Source of the DNA: Trissonchulus latispiculum
Taxonomy: Eukaryota; Nematoda; Enoplea; Enoplida; Ironidae
DNA: 64,000 nt
Direction of reading: 5' to 3'
NCBI GenBank assembly: GCA_030248195.1
Contig: JASAND010012734.1
Span: 1-64,000, forward strand
In this document: positions 50,201-62,256 of the stretch, piece by piece
How positions within the stretch are numbered: position 1 is the first letter of the stretch
How the letters are laid out: each line of letters opens with the position of its first letter
The notes under the pieces: model-generated
Told to the model about the DNA's origin: nothing
The model's input: the letters and a program-made list of their open reading frames with translations, nothing else
Databases searched by the model: none
Program-made: the position numbers and the translations under genes

Positions 50201-53200
50201 ACCTTTTAAGTACACTAAAGTGAAATTCTTTTCTGAAAGCAAACATATTCATCTGGAACGGCTTTCCTCAGTCGTAGAGATGACGTTTTGTGCAAACATA
50301 TTGAAAAATCGAATACTGCAGATCGGAATTCAGAATTTTAAATGGTTTTTAGAATATTTGGTTCTATAAAATAATTGTTGCTGTTGTAATTCCCAAAGCC
50401 TCTACACTTTGTACACGCATCATTTTGTCTGACAACCATTTCTACAACCAATTATACATTAAAGTGGAAATCGTAATCTGGTAAAGGTCATTAGTTTTGC
50501 AAAATCGATCCAAAATGAAGGAACAATGTCAACTCCAGAAAGGTCAAAATAAATAGAAAAACAACAAATTTATTCTAAAATCTGCAAACAATGTTGCCAA
50601 ATGTTGAAACATTTCCAAAAAACTAGCTGAACCAGCTTATAATCGCTTAGAATGGTTAAGCAATAAACCTTGGTCTGCATCTAGTTGCATTTGGTCTGCA
50701 TCTGGTTTTGACTTTTTAGTTAATTCCCCCCCCGCAATTTGGAAGACGGTTCAAAGGCAACTAAATTTAGATCAAAATCAGTATGCCAAAAATCAGTGTC
50801 CTTGTTAATGTATCCAGCGAAAGCATTCATCATTCACAACGGGTGATGATTTTGCAGCAGCCCTTAGACGAAGGGATTAGTTAAAGGCATTAAGTAAATG
50901 TTGTTTTACCGTATCTTCGTTTGCAGAAACACACGTAGCCGAAAAAGAAAGAGGAACAAAGCACCATAGCCAATAGCAACGGAAGAATCCACAAAGTGTT
51001 GTTTTGGTAATGGGCTATTTCGGAATTATTCTTGCCTATGTCTAAATAACACACTTTTCATTGACCACACTGTGGTATCTGCTTCAGTATTCAGGAGCAC
51101 CCAGCTAAGGTGGTGATTCCTTTTTGGCAAATATTGTTGGTTGACGGCTCAAACCAATGTGAAATTTGATGAAACTGTCCAAACTAAGTTCATTTGGTGT
51201 TCTAACACCCTCCGCGCAATCCCGCTTCAAAATTTCGAGATTTACGTTCAGGACGGTTTTTGCCGATTTTTTACGTTTGAGCAGCAGCCGCATAACTATG
51301 ACTATACTCTGTTGAATGATCTCGCTGAGCTCTACATTTTTGCTTTTGGTAGCAACTTTCTAGCTCTTCTCCAGTTTGAGATATAGCCGATTTTCTTATT
51401 TTGGCGTTGAAAACTTGTCATTTTTGCAGAAATCAAATAATCCAAGATTTCTTGAGCTGCGCAAGCCGTAAAATTAAACTAAGGGTGTCGATTTGAAGGT
51501 CTTGTCGAGGCCAATCATCTGAGGCATGACAATCTTCCAACTGCTGTCCCGTGAGCTGCTATCATAAAAATGTAGTTTTTGCAAAAACATGACCAAATTT
51601 TTCCAGCGATTGTGGAGCATTTACTATGCACGTTAGAGGGTTGCCACTTACAAGACATGTTTTACACAAAAATGCCCAGGGACCCTTTTTTAGTTGCCCC
51701 GATTGCTGCTTTGTAGCTAAAGTGGCCGCTTGCTAAATTTGGGAAAAGTAGGCAAAATCCAGGTTACGCAAACATTTTAGCTAATTTCTTCCTAACGGAG
51801 AGTGATTTCATGATAATTAAAAAAGGGTCCCCAGCAATTTGATAGTGGAATTGAATGATGTAGCCGATGCCTCACGAAAAAATTTTCTTTAGTCTGCAAA
51901 AAATCTGAAAAATTAAAGTACTTCGAAAATCCAGTGAAACAGATTCCAAGAACTGAAGTTAGGTTCACTGTATTCACTAGAAAGAGAACATCGTAAGCTC
52001 CATTTTGATATAAAAATGGCGTCTTAACTCCAAGTAATGAATGAGTAATAAGTGTTCAAAGTTGATGTCTCCAAAAGGAATCACCACCTTAAGGCTACAT
52101 ATAAAGTTTAGGCAGTTTAACTAAAACTTTCAAAAAATAAAACTAATTCTCCAAGAGATCTAAGCGAGTTCTCAGAAAATAGTGAGACAAAATTGCGTAC
52201 AGCTAGCATCAAATTCTTTAACTCTGTTACTGCCACTCAAGCTTGACTGTTTTACTTATTCCTGTAAAATATCCTGTTAAGGTGGTGATTCCTTTTGGAG
52301 CATCAACTTCAAACTATTCTTATTCATTACTTGCAGTTAAGAAGTCATGTTTACATCAAAATGTAGCTTGTTTTAATTGATACCACGAAGCAAATTTTGG
52401 TTTTCCAAAAACTGTTCCACACATTCTAGAAGAAGTACAATTTACCAGATTATTTGCAGACTCAAGTATTTTTTTTCGCCAGACATCGGTTGCATCAGCT
52501 CTAATCAAAGAGCTGGAGGCGATTCTTTAGTCAGCATGAAATCGCTCATCACTATGGACAAATAAGCCAAAATGTGTGAGAACTTGGATTTTGCCTACTT
52601 TTCCAACTTTGGAAAGCGACCACATTAGCTGAAAGGTGGTCGCAGCCACTAAGAACATCATTTTGTATTTTTGTGCAGAGCACATCTGTTAAGTAGAACC
52701 CCTCCAGCGTGCAAGGTGAATGCTTCACCATTGCTGAAAGGAAATTGGTCTTTACTTTTGCAAAACCTACATTTTCTATGATAGCATCCCGCCAGCGGGA
52801 TAACAGTTGGAAGATCATCATGCATCGGATAATTTCCTCTGTGAGACGTTCATATCGACATTTAATTTTACGGCTTGCATAACACAAGAAATAATGGATT
52901 GGCTGACTTCTGCAGAAAGAACAAGTTTTCGATGCCAAAATAAGAAAATTGCTATATCTCACAATAGGAGAAGCTAGAAAGTTACTTCCCACAGTAAAAT
53001 TATTGAGCTCAACGAGATCTTTCAAATGAATATAGTCATAACTAGGCAGCTACTGCCAAACTTTCAGAAATTCGCAAAAACCGCCTAGAACGAAAATCTT
53101 GAAGTTTTGAAGGGGGATTGCAAAAAGAGGCTGTTTAGAGCGCTAAACGAACTTATTTTAGAAAGTTTAAATTTCATCTTGATTTACGCCGTGAACCAAA

Positions 53201-55321
53201 AGTATATGACCAAATGGAATCACCAAAAGTTAACTCGTTAACTCAAATAGGTACGTTTGATCTGTGTGATAATTAAGACTGTCTGGCAACGCATAATAAT
53301 ATTATGAATCTCCTAACAGGGCTAGTCAGAAATGCAAGTTTCACAAATTTGGAAGCGGATGCATTGTTCTTTCATTAAACAGAGTTGCTAAAAATGATAT
53401 GCAACAGTGGCTAAGTTTGTGTATTGAAGTGTCAAAAACACGAATCACTGAGTCTAATTATTCTTTTAAACTAAAACTCACTGCTACTAAGATTTGAATT
53501 TTCGTCAAGGAAAAACATCCGTTTCACCGATAACTCGTATTCTTCTGTTTTACTGTAGCTTCTACCTTCAAATAAATAAAAACGAGCCCCAACTCGTCGA
53601 AATGCCAATTAGCATCAGCAGCATGGTTGTTATATAGCATCATTAAAATAACATTAACTGTTTTTAAAATATTACATAGTGCATGCTTTTGCATACTAAG
53701 GTTACATTCTACGGTAGTGCATACTTTTGCATACTAAAGTTACATTCTACGGCAGTGCATACTTTTGCATACTAAGGTTACATTCTACGGTAGTTGCAAA
53801 ATTTTATATTATAGCTATCACTTCGCTGTCTAAGCGAAATTGGTCTCGTCGTTTTTTGGTTAATAACAATTTTTTGGGGTAAGCCTCTGGTGCAGTAGCT
53901 GCTATCAATGTTTGCATTAAATCCTGCGGAGAATAATTGATATACAAGAAACATAATAAAGAAACATAGATAACAATGTCTCAATTGCAATTAACAAATG
54001 ACTTAATACTTGCGACATGCGCTTTGTGAAGATTCGGACTCGGATTCACAAGTAGAATGTTACCTGCAGTCTGCCCTGCGGTGCATCTGCAAAATCTAAT
54101 GACGCCAAGGTCAAATGAACCACAGGAAGCATTGTCTTGTGTGGTTTGAAAGCAGTTGTCATTCCAAGTTTGCCAGTACAAACCCATATCCTGGTGTTGA
54201 GCAGATTGCATTGGCCGTCGGAAAAAAGCGCCATTAGAATATGAGAAGAAAAATTCCGAAAGTCTTCTTTCCATTGATGAAAACTACACACCATTCCATG
54301 CTGAGTGCATGCAATGTCACAGCTTGAGCTTACGGAAGCACGGTACCAATGGGCTTTGTTGAGGATAATGGGATTATCTAAAAACGTTTTCGCAATGGAT
54401 GACAAATTATGTTATTTAATGTTTAGGAACTAACAGGTGCTAACTTCAGTGCTCAGGTTGCTACCAAGTTCGGTTTACTATATTTGGAATGTAGACGGGA
54501 ATAACTTGATAGAGGTATGTTTGCAGTAAAAATTTCTTTATGAGAACAGGCTCCATGTGTTCAAGACCGATTTTCCTGTGATATTCTTTCCATAAATGTT
54601 CTAATCATACTTTTCAAGTTCAGATGGTTAAACAATCAGTCAACACTGCCCCCACTATTCCCAATACAAAGTATTCAATGAAAGGTTCAGACCTAAAACA
54701 TCAGAAATAAATGTTAACCGATTAGAATTTTATGTAAGTCGGAGACTTAGAAATGCGATAAAGTGATGAGCGAATTTTAGGTCCTCATAATCAGGACTCA
54801 TCTGAACATCTGTAATGTAACTGCCAACTCAGTGAATATTTACGCACTTACCATGGCAGGCACATAAGCTGTTGTCTAGGGATGTATTGTACCAAAAACA
54901 TTTTGTATTTTCACGTTCGCCTGCTACATTTGCTTACAGTTGGTGTGACAACACAAAATGTTTTGGACTGAGCCATAGCTGTAGCTATTTGGTTTTCCGA
55001 TCCATTAAAGATGAATGAACAGCTGCTTTTGAAATCGTGGCGAATGCCGATGGCTGAAAACAGAAAATACATCAGTGAAAACATGCACCATCTATACTGC
55101 AAGCATACTTAAAAGCATTCACAATGTGCTACACTAATTCCTTGCCACTAATCTTTTGCAATAAATAATGCAGCATTGTTGCAAGGAAAGTGAGTTGTGT
55201 TGCTTCGTCTATCAGTCAGCTACCGAATTCTTTGAAATATGTCGCACATAAACTAGTTCGTACACTTGCCTGAAGCTAGCAACATTCCAAGTACCAGTGC
55301 GACTAATGACGAAACCACCAT
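47263..55321 (-). CDS. Probable type I membrane receptor, Cys-rich ectodomain, TIR-like tail
   Basis: Exons in order: 55321-55270 (ATG, signal peptide MVVSSLVALVLGMLLAS), 55053-54938, 54875-54852 (24 bp), 54377-54065, 53923-53789, 51035-50910, 47659-47575, 47305-47263. Phases agree except that one exon is missing between the 24-bp exon and 54377. The first intron has a GC donor (CAG/GCAAGT). The ectodomain has a conserved-looking block HWYRASVSSSCD.ACTQHGMVC and ending RFCRC. Exon 51035-50910 encodes a clear transmembrane helix (TLWILPLLLAMVLCSSFFF) with stop-transfer CKRRY. The tail GYDLCVVIDCSTDDEWRIYL resembles the first strand and helix of TIR-like domains, but ends after about 40 residues, so it is truncated or incomplete. 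The 54377 exon needs a frame change near 54200. Confidence 0.6.
48204..48467 (+). CDS. Open frame resembling part of an MH2/IRF-type domain
   Basis: An 87-codon open frame with protein-like composition and no ATG. The core reads SLTIDEETRTW, then SEKFYLGYIGAAC, then KEELIRCFQKGFALHTV and DGKLLCRF. The order (V-D-G, F.LG...., helix, KG..L....G.L..R.) is that of the first half of SMAD MH2 and related IRF-association domains; this is a pattern match only. A donor (TAG/GTTCAT) lies near the end. It is antisense within an intron of the receptor gene. It may be an exon of an overlapping gene or a retrocopy fragment. Confidence 0.3.
   Translation, partial: LKSEELLITGITRQLGKASKSLTIDEETRTWNGNVVFPSEKFYLGYIGAACHKPTSLRPVKEELIRCFQKGFALHTVTDGKLLCRFI
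48648..48725 (+). CDS. Possible further exon of the MH2/IRF-like gene
   Basis: A short open stretch CFNDLHRKFEECLQN, 180 bp past the previous frame, could be the following helix of the same domain (F-D-L..F...L). It is too short to be certain. Confidence 0.2.
   Translation, partial: YCFNDLHRKFEECLQNKNSTQQWTN
51119..52088 (+). mobile_element. Family A TTAA element (970 bp)
   Basis: Starts GGTGGTGATTCCTTTTTGG after CTAA and ends CCAAAAGGAATCACCACC before TTAA. It aligns along its length with 19119-20100 and with 6015-7435 minus its LINE. Non-coding. Confidence 0.85.
52281..53229 (-). mobile_element. Family A TTAA element, inverted copy
   Basis: Starts GGTGGTGATTCCTTTTGG after TTAA (52277-52280); its far end, CCAAATGGAATCACC, is decayed but is followed by TTAA (53230-53233). 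The interior is the reverse complement of the 51119-52088 copy, only 192 bp away. The 157-codon minus frame at 52552-53025 is not conserved in other copies. Confidence 0.8.
53679..53795. repeat. Three 38-bp tandem repeats
   Basis: GTGCATACTTTTGCATACTA followed by AGGTTACATTCTACGGTA is repeated at 53679, 53717 and 53755. The last repeat overlaps the proposed donor of the 53923-53789 exon, so repeat copy number might affect that splice site. Confidence 0.85.
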
Positions 55322-55430
55322 GATAATTTCCTGCAGCTAGAGTAAACCACTAATGCTTAGTAATCCAGTAATTCTATATATATACGCTGAAATTGACTCA
55401 TATATAGCATGTAATAAGCTCGTAAGCATA

Positions 55431-55760
<330 letters not shown>

Positions 55761-55949
55761 CATCAAAACTGTATCAAACGTATACTGTGCTGTCCTTGTA
55801 TCAAAAAATACCGTGCTATAATGAAACGTTTGGTTTCTAAAATTGTTCTCCAGCTCCCCTTGTTTGTTGAAAAGGAATTTATCCTTTGCTGTTATGTAAC
55901 TTTTATTGTATATTTTATTGTTGCTTTGATGGGAGCATTTATTTAAATA

Positions 55950-56400
55950 TGTAATTTTAGTATCAGCGTTAACTGCTGGCCAAAAATGGAGTGCAAGTCG
56001 AAAAGATTAAGATTGCCCATAAGGTGATATTACACCAAAACATGGCCTAAAACGATATTCAGTTTATGTATGCAAAGTAGTAGCCCAAAGCACTTTCGGT
56101 TTGGCGGAAATGATGGTAGAAAGCTGACATAATCTGTGCTTGCAAAATGGTTGATAATCTCTGTATTCAAATTTTCAAACTTTGAAATGTCACATCTTAA
56201 AAACGGTCTAACATAAAAATGTATGCATTAAAATTGAAGTAGGCAGTGAGACTATGAGTTTCTGACTCAGTTTATTGCACTGGGCAAACTTCCGCTTCTC
56301 TGTGGTATTTTACTTTGTAATTTTGTGGGGTAACGTTTGAACATGTACCACATTACGATCACCACTTTTGTCGGGAATTACGAAGTTTGTGTCAAAGGTG
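55950..56400. repeat. Local duplication block 1, copy A
   Basis: Matches about 60955-61350 in the same orientation: AACTGCTGGCC, AAATGTCACATCTTAAAAAC, CTTCCGCTTCTCTGTGG, CATGTACCAC. Confidence 0.75.
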
Positions 56401-57164
56401 TGCTTATGTCCCTTATTTTCGGAATATAATAAATGGTGCCTGCTTTGTTCTAAATGTTTTTCTGTTTTCTGCTGATGAATTCTGACATAAGGTACGCAAC
56501 TTCAGTGGATTTATTTCCAATTCCAAACACTAAATACAAAATACAAGTGTTGATCACAACTCTAAAAAAATCTAAAAATTTAGAATTACTAAAATGGCAA
56601 AACAAGATCTATACAAGAGTCACGACTCCAAGCACTCAAAGATGAGTCCGACTGGTTACTGTTTTTTTAATTATAGACATGACTCATTTTTCAACCAAAA
56701 CACCTGTATGCAATGTCTTTTATCATATTTGTTACAAAATGACAACCTCATTTCTAGCCCTAACAGTTATTAGACATAGCAGTGCTTCGAGCTTAGCAGC
56801 AAATTACTCAACGCTCGTAAAAGATAATACTTTAATTTTAAATAAGCTGGTTAAAATATATCGTCTGGATTCGAGTATGAAATATATTTATAAAAGTGAG
56901 CGAAATTGATGTTCGCAGAGCCACTAACTCTAGAAAACGTCCCAGGGCCCACATGTCTTATTTTTGATGGCACTAAAGGAATGTTTCTTCGATTCTGCTT
57001 TTTCGAGAAATCGATGTTTAAGATCTAAGGTTTATGCTTAACTGTTGTGTCAGAAACGTAAGCTAACGTATGCTACATTTTGCCTGTTGGAGAAATATCT
57101 CATCATATGCTTTTAAAGTGATGTATACATCACTTTCCAATACCAAAAATTAAGCACGTTACAG

Positions 57165-57582
57165 CAAGAGTACATAATACATAAGAGTATGACAAGCGTC
57201 ATACGCTATGTATTATCAGCTCGCTACATCCTCTGCACGCTATCGGCTGACCCCGTACCTAAATCAGACACCCGTCACCCCGCCCCTATACATGTACGGG
57301 GTCTAAACGGGGGATCGGGCTCGTGCTTGTATATTTTGTACACAGATGTGTAAATCATACAAGCTTAGACCCCATACACAAATTGGGGCCCCGTCAAGTT
57401 TAACATGTAAGTATACTAACATAGACCCCGATCCCCCGTTTGGACCCCGTACATGTATAGGGGCGGGGTCAAGGGGTTCCTGATTTAGGTACGGGGTCAG
57501 CCGATAGCGTGCAGAGGATGTAGCGAGCTGATAATACATAGCGTATGACGCTTGTCATACTCTTATGTATTATGTACTCTTG
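57165..57582. mobile_element. Palindromic element with near-perfect arms
   Basis: Arms of about 150 bp (57165-57315 and 57430-57582) are almost perfect inverse copies, starting CAAGAGTACATAATACATAA. GTTACAG stands outside both ends (57158-57164, 57583-57589), or GTTACAGCA if the first two bases are counted with the flank. A 9-bp duplication would fit Mutator-like elements; a 7-bp one would not. No coding frame is credible. Low arm divergence suggests youth. Confidence 0.82.
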
Positions 57583-58059
57583 GTTACAGCAACTTAAAAA
57601 CATTGCACAAATAGAAACCAGCTTATAATAAAGTTAGTTCTCCAGAACAATAGTGCCCGTATTGTTGTGATCTATCGTAGAAATACAAAAATCAAATCAA
57701 AAGTCGCGATTTTGAATATCTGAGTCGAATCGCAATTTATTCAGAATGCGGAAATCGAACTGCATCGAATCGTTTAAAATTTGAAGGAAAGTAAATCGAA
57801 CTGAATCGAATCGTGTATATTTGAGAATTGGAAAAACAGAACTGAATCTAATCGAAAATGAAATAGCTGAATCAATACAATCCTACTTAGCATAGATTCA
57901 CAGCTTCATTCATTCTCAGCAACGCCAAAGCTACAGTTTTTGCAGACTACATGATAGCTAAGGAGAATATCTTTTGAATGCACATAAGAGAACTCAGTGA
58001 ACAATTTAAGAAACAAAACGAAACATTATGGCATCTCTATATCCTTCAGTAGAATGGAA

Positions 58060-58500
58060 CACAAGAAGCCAAACTTCTACTTTTAAGTTAATACGGCGAA
58101 ACCACGGAAAATGTGCTTGCTCATTCAATCATAATAACTGATATCTGAAGAATTTACTAAACCAATAATTTTAATAAACCGGCCAAATTGGAACCTGATT
58201 CTTTTTCAGGGTAGTCGATGCCATCTGCGACCATCTCAGTATCATCTTTATATACAATGGAAGAATAATCAATGATAATTCAAATTGCGACAAGTCTGAA
58301 AACACGTGAAGGATCTTTCTGCTTAAATTAGCAAATTAGTGCTACACGTAGTAGTACGATACCATTTATCGCAATAGTAAACACAGACATAAAGCTAAAA
58401 TGACAAGCTATTAGGTAAATTAAATTTAAACTAAGTAAGTCCACTGTCAATCATTGTCATGAACTGCAAACGATAACATGTTCCGAACTACGATAACTGA
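58060..58500. repeat. Local duplication block 2, copy A
   Basis: Matches about 61645-62110 in the same orientation: GGAACACAAGAAGC, AATAAACCGGCCAAATTGGAA, CACGTGAAGGATCTTTCTGC, AAACGATAACATGTTCC. Confidence 0.8.
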
Positions 58501-58582
58501 TGCTACTAACTGCATTTCTTGAAACAAGTAAGACAATAGTACACGCTTCTCTATATTGACTGACACAAATATTAATATATAG

Positions 58583-59037
58583 TGTTGTTTCAGTAGTAGA
58601 TTTTAGTTTAAGTTTCAGTTTGAGTCGGTGGTCCGAAATAATTTCAGTTTCACCTTTCAGTTTAAATTTCAGTAGGCAACATAAAATTATTCCAGTTTCA
58701 GTTTTAGTTTCAGTTCGCTTTAAAAACAAGGGTTTCCAGCTCTCAGAGTTAATATAAAAACAAGATTTAATGTGTATTCAGCCTCTCTTACAGCAATGTT
58801 AGCAGAATCTAAGCTCAAAACCTTAAAAATTTTAAGATTTAAAAAAAGATTGAATCTAGTTTCAGTCTTTTCAGTTTCAGTTTCAGTCGGCAGCCTAAAA
58901 ATGTTTCAGTTTCAGTCAGTCTTTTACCCAATATAGTTTCAGTTCCAGTTTCAGTCGGCAGCCTAAAATGCTTCAGTTTCAGTTTCAGGTTTCTTCTCAA
59001 AATAGTTTCAGTTTCAGTTTCAGTGACTGAAACATCA
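58583..59037. repeat. CAGTTT hexamer array
   Basis: Repeats of AGTTTC with interspersed GTCGGCAGCCTAAAA blocks, ending GTGACTGAAACATCACT. The Lys/Leu/Glu/Thr-rich minus-strand frames come from the repeat. Related to 4425-4600. Confidence 0.8.
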
Positions 59038-59705
59038 CTACTAATATATGATACAGCCAACAATAATCCGTCTACAATCAAGTTGCGATAAATGCATGTG
59101 TACAAAGGCCAGTACACACTGGCCAGCAAAAACACAGACACAAGTGCAGGAATATGCAAGACAACAACAATGCCAATATGTTCACACTTCGACACTAACA
59201 ACTAACGCAGTGTAAATTTTGCACTTCCCTTCGTGACCTGCACACAGAGTGGTCTGAGTTAAAAATCGGATGCGCGACTCAACCCACCCAGAATGCATCC
59301 GTTGACCCGCTCGGGTAACATACTAAGCGGGTCCAACAAGTACTGGGTCGCCCAGGATTTGCTCATGAGGATGTCATGGGCCAAACGTTGCGACCCAAAA
59401 TTTAACAGCTCCTGTCGAAAGAAAAGGGCTATCATCTAGTCTTGGACAACATATCAATCATCGCTAGCCTTTACTAAATTCGTATGTTTAAGATGATCAG
59501 GTTTACCCGGCATAACGACTTTAACCCTGGTTTAGGCGCTGATACCATCATCCCTTAGAGGTTGTACAATATGAGTCAGAAACAGCATGATTTGCGATGC
59601 TGAAGTGAAACAGGAATACAAAAAACGTTCTTAAAAGAAACTGTGAATTGATCCTTGTACTCTGCGCTGTGATAACGTTAGTAGTTATATGAGTAGATCG
59701 CTTAA

Positions 59706-60000
59706 GGTGGTGATTCACTTTGGTCACATAAAGTTTGCACCATTATTACTCATTCATTACTTGGAGTTAAGAAGCCATTTTTATATCAAAATGCAGCTTG
59801 GCATTTTCTCTTTTTAATGCATACCATGAAACTAATGTTGCTTTTCCAAAATATTTTTAACAGATTTTAGAAAAAGTATAATTTTTAGATTTTTTGCAGA
59901 CTCAAGTAAATTTTTTCGCGAGACATCGGTTATATCATTCAATACCTCCATCAAATAGCTGGGGACGATTTTTTATTTATTGTGAAATCGCTCTTCGTTT
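59706..60000 (-). mobile_element. Family A TTAA element, truncated inverted copy
   Basis: Begins GGTGGTGATTCACTTTGG after TTAA (59702-59705), follows the inverted family sequence (ATTCATTACTTGGAGTTAAG, GCGAGACATCGGTT) and stops near 60000, where a gag remnant begins. Confidence 0.7.
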
Positions 60001-60910
60001 TTTGAAATTTTTGAAAAAAATTTTGAAATAATACGGTTAATTTCAAAGCCTTGTCAGAGACAACTGCTGAGTCATAACAAAATAAAGAAATTATAGCATT
60101 GAGTAAGAAAGTGGACAATCTCCTTTCTTTGGTCAACAAAGACATCAAGTCTTTGGTCCCTCTCGCAGAGATAGAGAAATATCTAGTTCCTGTGGCGGCA
60201 ATAATTATCGGAAAAGCAGTCGTCTCAAAGAATTTGAAAAAGGTGTCTAAAGTCGCCATGCTTACGTTATCGTACTGATCAAAGACCGAACTACACAAAT
60301 CGTCGACATTATCGCCAGCGACACGACAGTCCCAGCAGTGAATAAGAGTTTCCAAGATATCGTCAATTTATTATTTGCTACACCTGCGGGGGTAAAGGCA
60401 ATTTTGCACGACAGTGCCCATCAAACAAAAGCTTTTCTTCAACCCGCTAAAAGCCAATGGTATGAGCCAGGCATTGGGTTCAGGGAGAGTGGGCCCATTC
60501 TGTGTACTGTTGACAGTTATTATTAATATGTGTAAACTAAAAACGGTGGTAGACTCTGGGTGCTCTAAAACTGTCATTAACTTATCAAAATGGGAGGACC
60601 TTGGTCGTCCCGGTGAATTTACTTTTCAACCCGTACAGAACACTTTTTCTGTGACTAACGGTCAAACTGTTATCGGAATAGGGAAAGTCAAAGCCAATCC
60701 AAGAGTTTGGAATTTCACTAAATCTCACGAAATTTAGATTAAATGATGGGCTTCAACAGAATTTCCTATAGGGCCGTGACTACTTAATGGAAAATCGCCT
60801 AATCATAGACTTTGCGACTGGGAAGATTTACTGTCCAGATAGTAATTCTGTTCGCATGCAGAACACCGTAAGCGGTTCCATCAGTTATGTAGTTTCGACG
60901 CGAAGAAGGC
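60000..60910 (+). pseudogene. LTR retrotransposon gag-protease remnant
   Basis: Pieces in shifting plus-strand frames: a charged coil (SKKVDNLLSLVNKDIKSL), a basic stretch, a zinc knuckle CYTCGGKGNFARQC with Asn in place of the usual His, then TVVDSGCSKTVI, the Asp-Ser-Gly site of an aspartic protease, and later GRDYLMENRLIIDFATGKIY, the end of the protease fold. The order fits a Ty3/Gypsy-like element. Stops, frame changes and the lost His show it is dead; no LTR or reverse transcriptase follows. Confidence 0.72.
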
Positions 60911-60954
60911 TAATTATATTGCTAAGAGTATTGCACAATTTTAAATAAGTAATT

Positions 60955-61350
60955 TCTAGGATTAGCGTAAACTGCTGGCCTAAATGGATTTAATGTCGAA
61001 AAACTGAGCTTTCCCGTAAGTTGAAATTACAACAAGACCTAAAATGACACTCAGCATATGTATACAAAGAAGTAGTCCAAAGCATTTTTGGTTTTGGCAG
61101 AAATGGTAGTAAAAAGTTGACATAATCTGTGTTTGCAATAACGTTGACATAATATCTGTATTCAAAGTTTCAAACACTGAAATGTCACATCTTAAAAACG
61201 GTGTAACTTATAAATAATAATTTATTAAAATTGGAGTAGTAGTGAGAAGTTTCTGATTCCGTATGTTTCACTGGGCAAAGTTCCGCTTCTCTGTGGTATT
61301 TTTGCTTCTATTTTTGTGAGGTAACGTTTGACCATGTACCACGTTACGAT
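60955..61350. repeat. Local duplication block 1, copy B
   Basis: Second copy of 55950-56400, same orientation, moderately diverged. Confidence 0.75.
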
Positions 61351-61644
61351 GTTGTTGTTGTTTTCCGATCTCAATCAGTCTGGGGCAGCTATACGGCACT
61401 TCAGCATCTACTGGCCCAGCACACGCCTTAGCGTCGGCAGGTTCACACATCGGAAAATCCAGGAAGGACATGATGTGGGCGATTGGAACCGCTCGGCAGC
61501 ATAATTTGAGGACTCTGGATGCTTCAGTGTTAATCCAACACTGCCGTGTTTCCGGGAGTTTGGAACCCATTTGCGCCGTTGAGCAGACAGATGTCACGGG
61601 ACACCTGTGGGGATCTCCATTTGACGGGCTGTATACTTCAATCG

Positions 61645-62110
61645 AATGGAACACAAGAAGCAAAGCTTTGACTTTTATATTAATATGGCAAAATCTCAAA
61701 AAATGTGCTTGCTCAGTCAGTTAAAGAAAAACTAACATCTGAAAAATTAACTAAGCTAATACTTCTTAATAAACCGGCCAAATTGGAAGCTGCTTTTTTC
61801 AAGGTATTCCATGCCATATACGATCTCTCACTATAATTCCAGTATCAGTATCAGACTTAGATACAGTGGAGGTTCAATCAATGGTAATTCAATTTACAAC
61901 AAAGTCACAAAACACGTGAAGGATCTTTCTGCTTAATTTAGCAAATTAGTACCATCCATAGTAGTACGATAGCATTCATCGCAGCAGTAAACACAGATAT
62001 AAAGCTAAACTGACATTAAGCTAGCTAACTGACTAGGTAAATTAAAATTAGACTAATTAAGTCTACGTCAGTCATTGGCATATGCTGCAAACGATAACAT
62101 GTTCCAGACT
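61645..62110. repeat. Local duplication block 2, copy B
   Basis: Second copy of 58060-58500, same orientation. In this copy blocks 1 and 2 lie 295 bp apart, against 1.66 kb in copy A. Confidence 0.8.
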
Positions 62111-62240
62111 ACAATAACTGATCTTAATAACTCTATTTCTTGAAGTAAGAAAATTTAGTAACTTAAGTAACTAAGTAAGTAATAATTTAGTAACTTAAGT
62201 AACTAAGTAAGTAATTTGGTATTTAAGTAACTTTCTTTAA

Positions 62241-62256
62241 GGGGGGGGGGGGGGGG
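62241..62256. repeat. G16 homopolymer
   Basis: Sixteen G in a row, next to a TAAGTAACT-rich stretch (62155-62230). A possible sequencing or assembly weak point. Confidence 0.95.

Noticed and set aside
53679..53795. CRISPR-like regular repeats
   Set aside because: Repeats are directly adjacent without spacers and the genome is eukaryotic.
58457..59201. Lys/Thr/Glu-rich minus-strand frames
   Set aside because: Translation of CAGTTT hexamer repeats.
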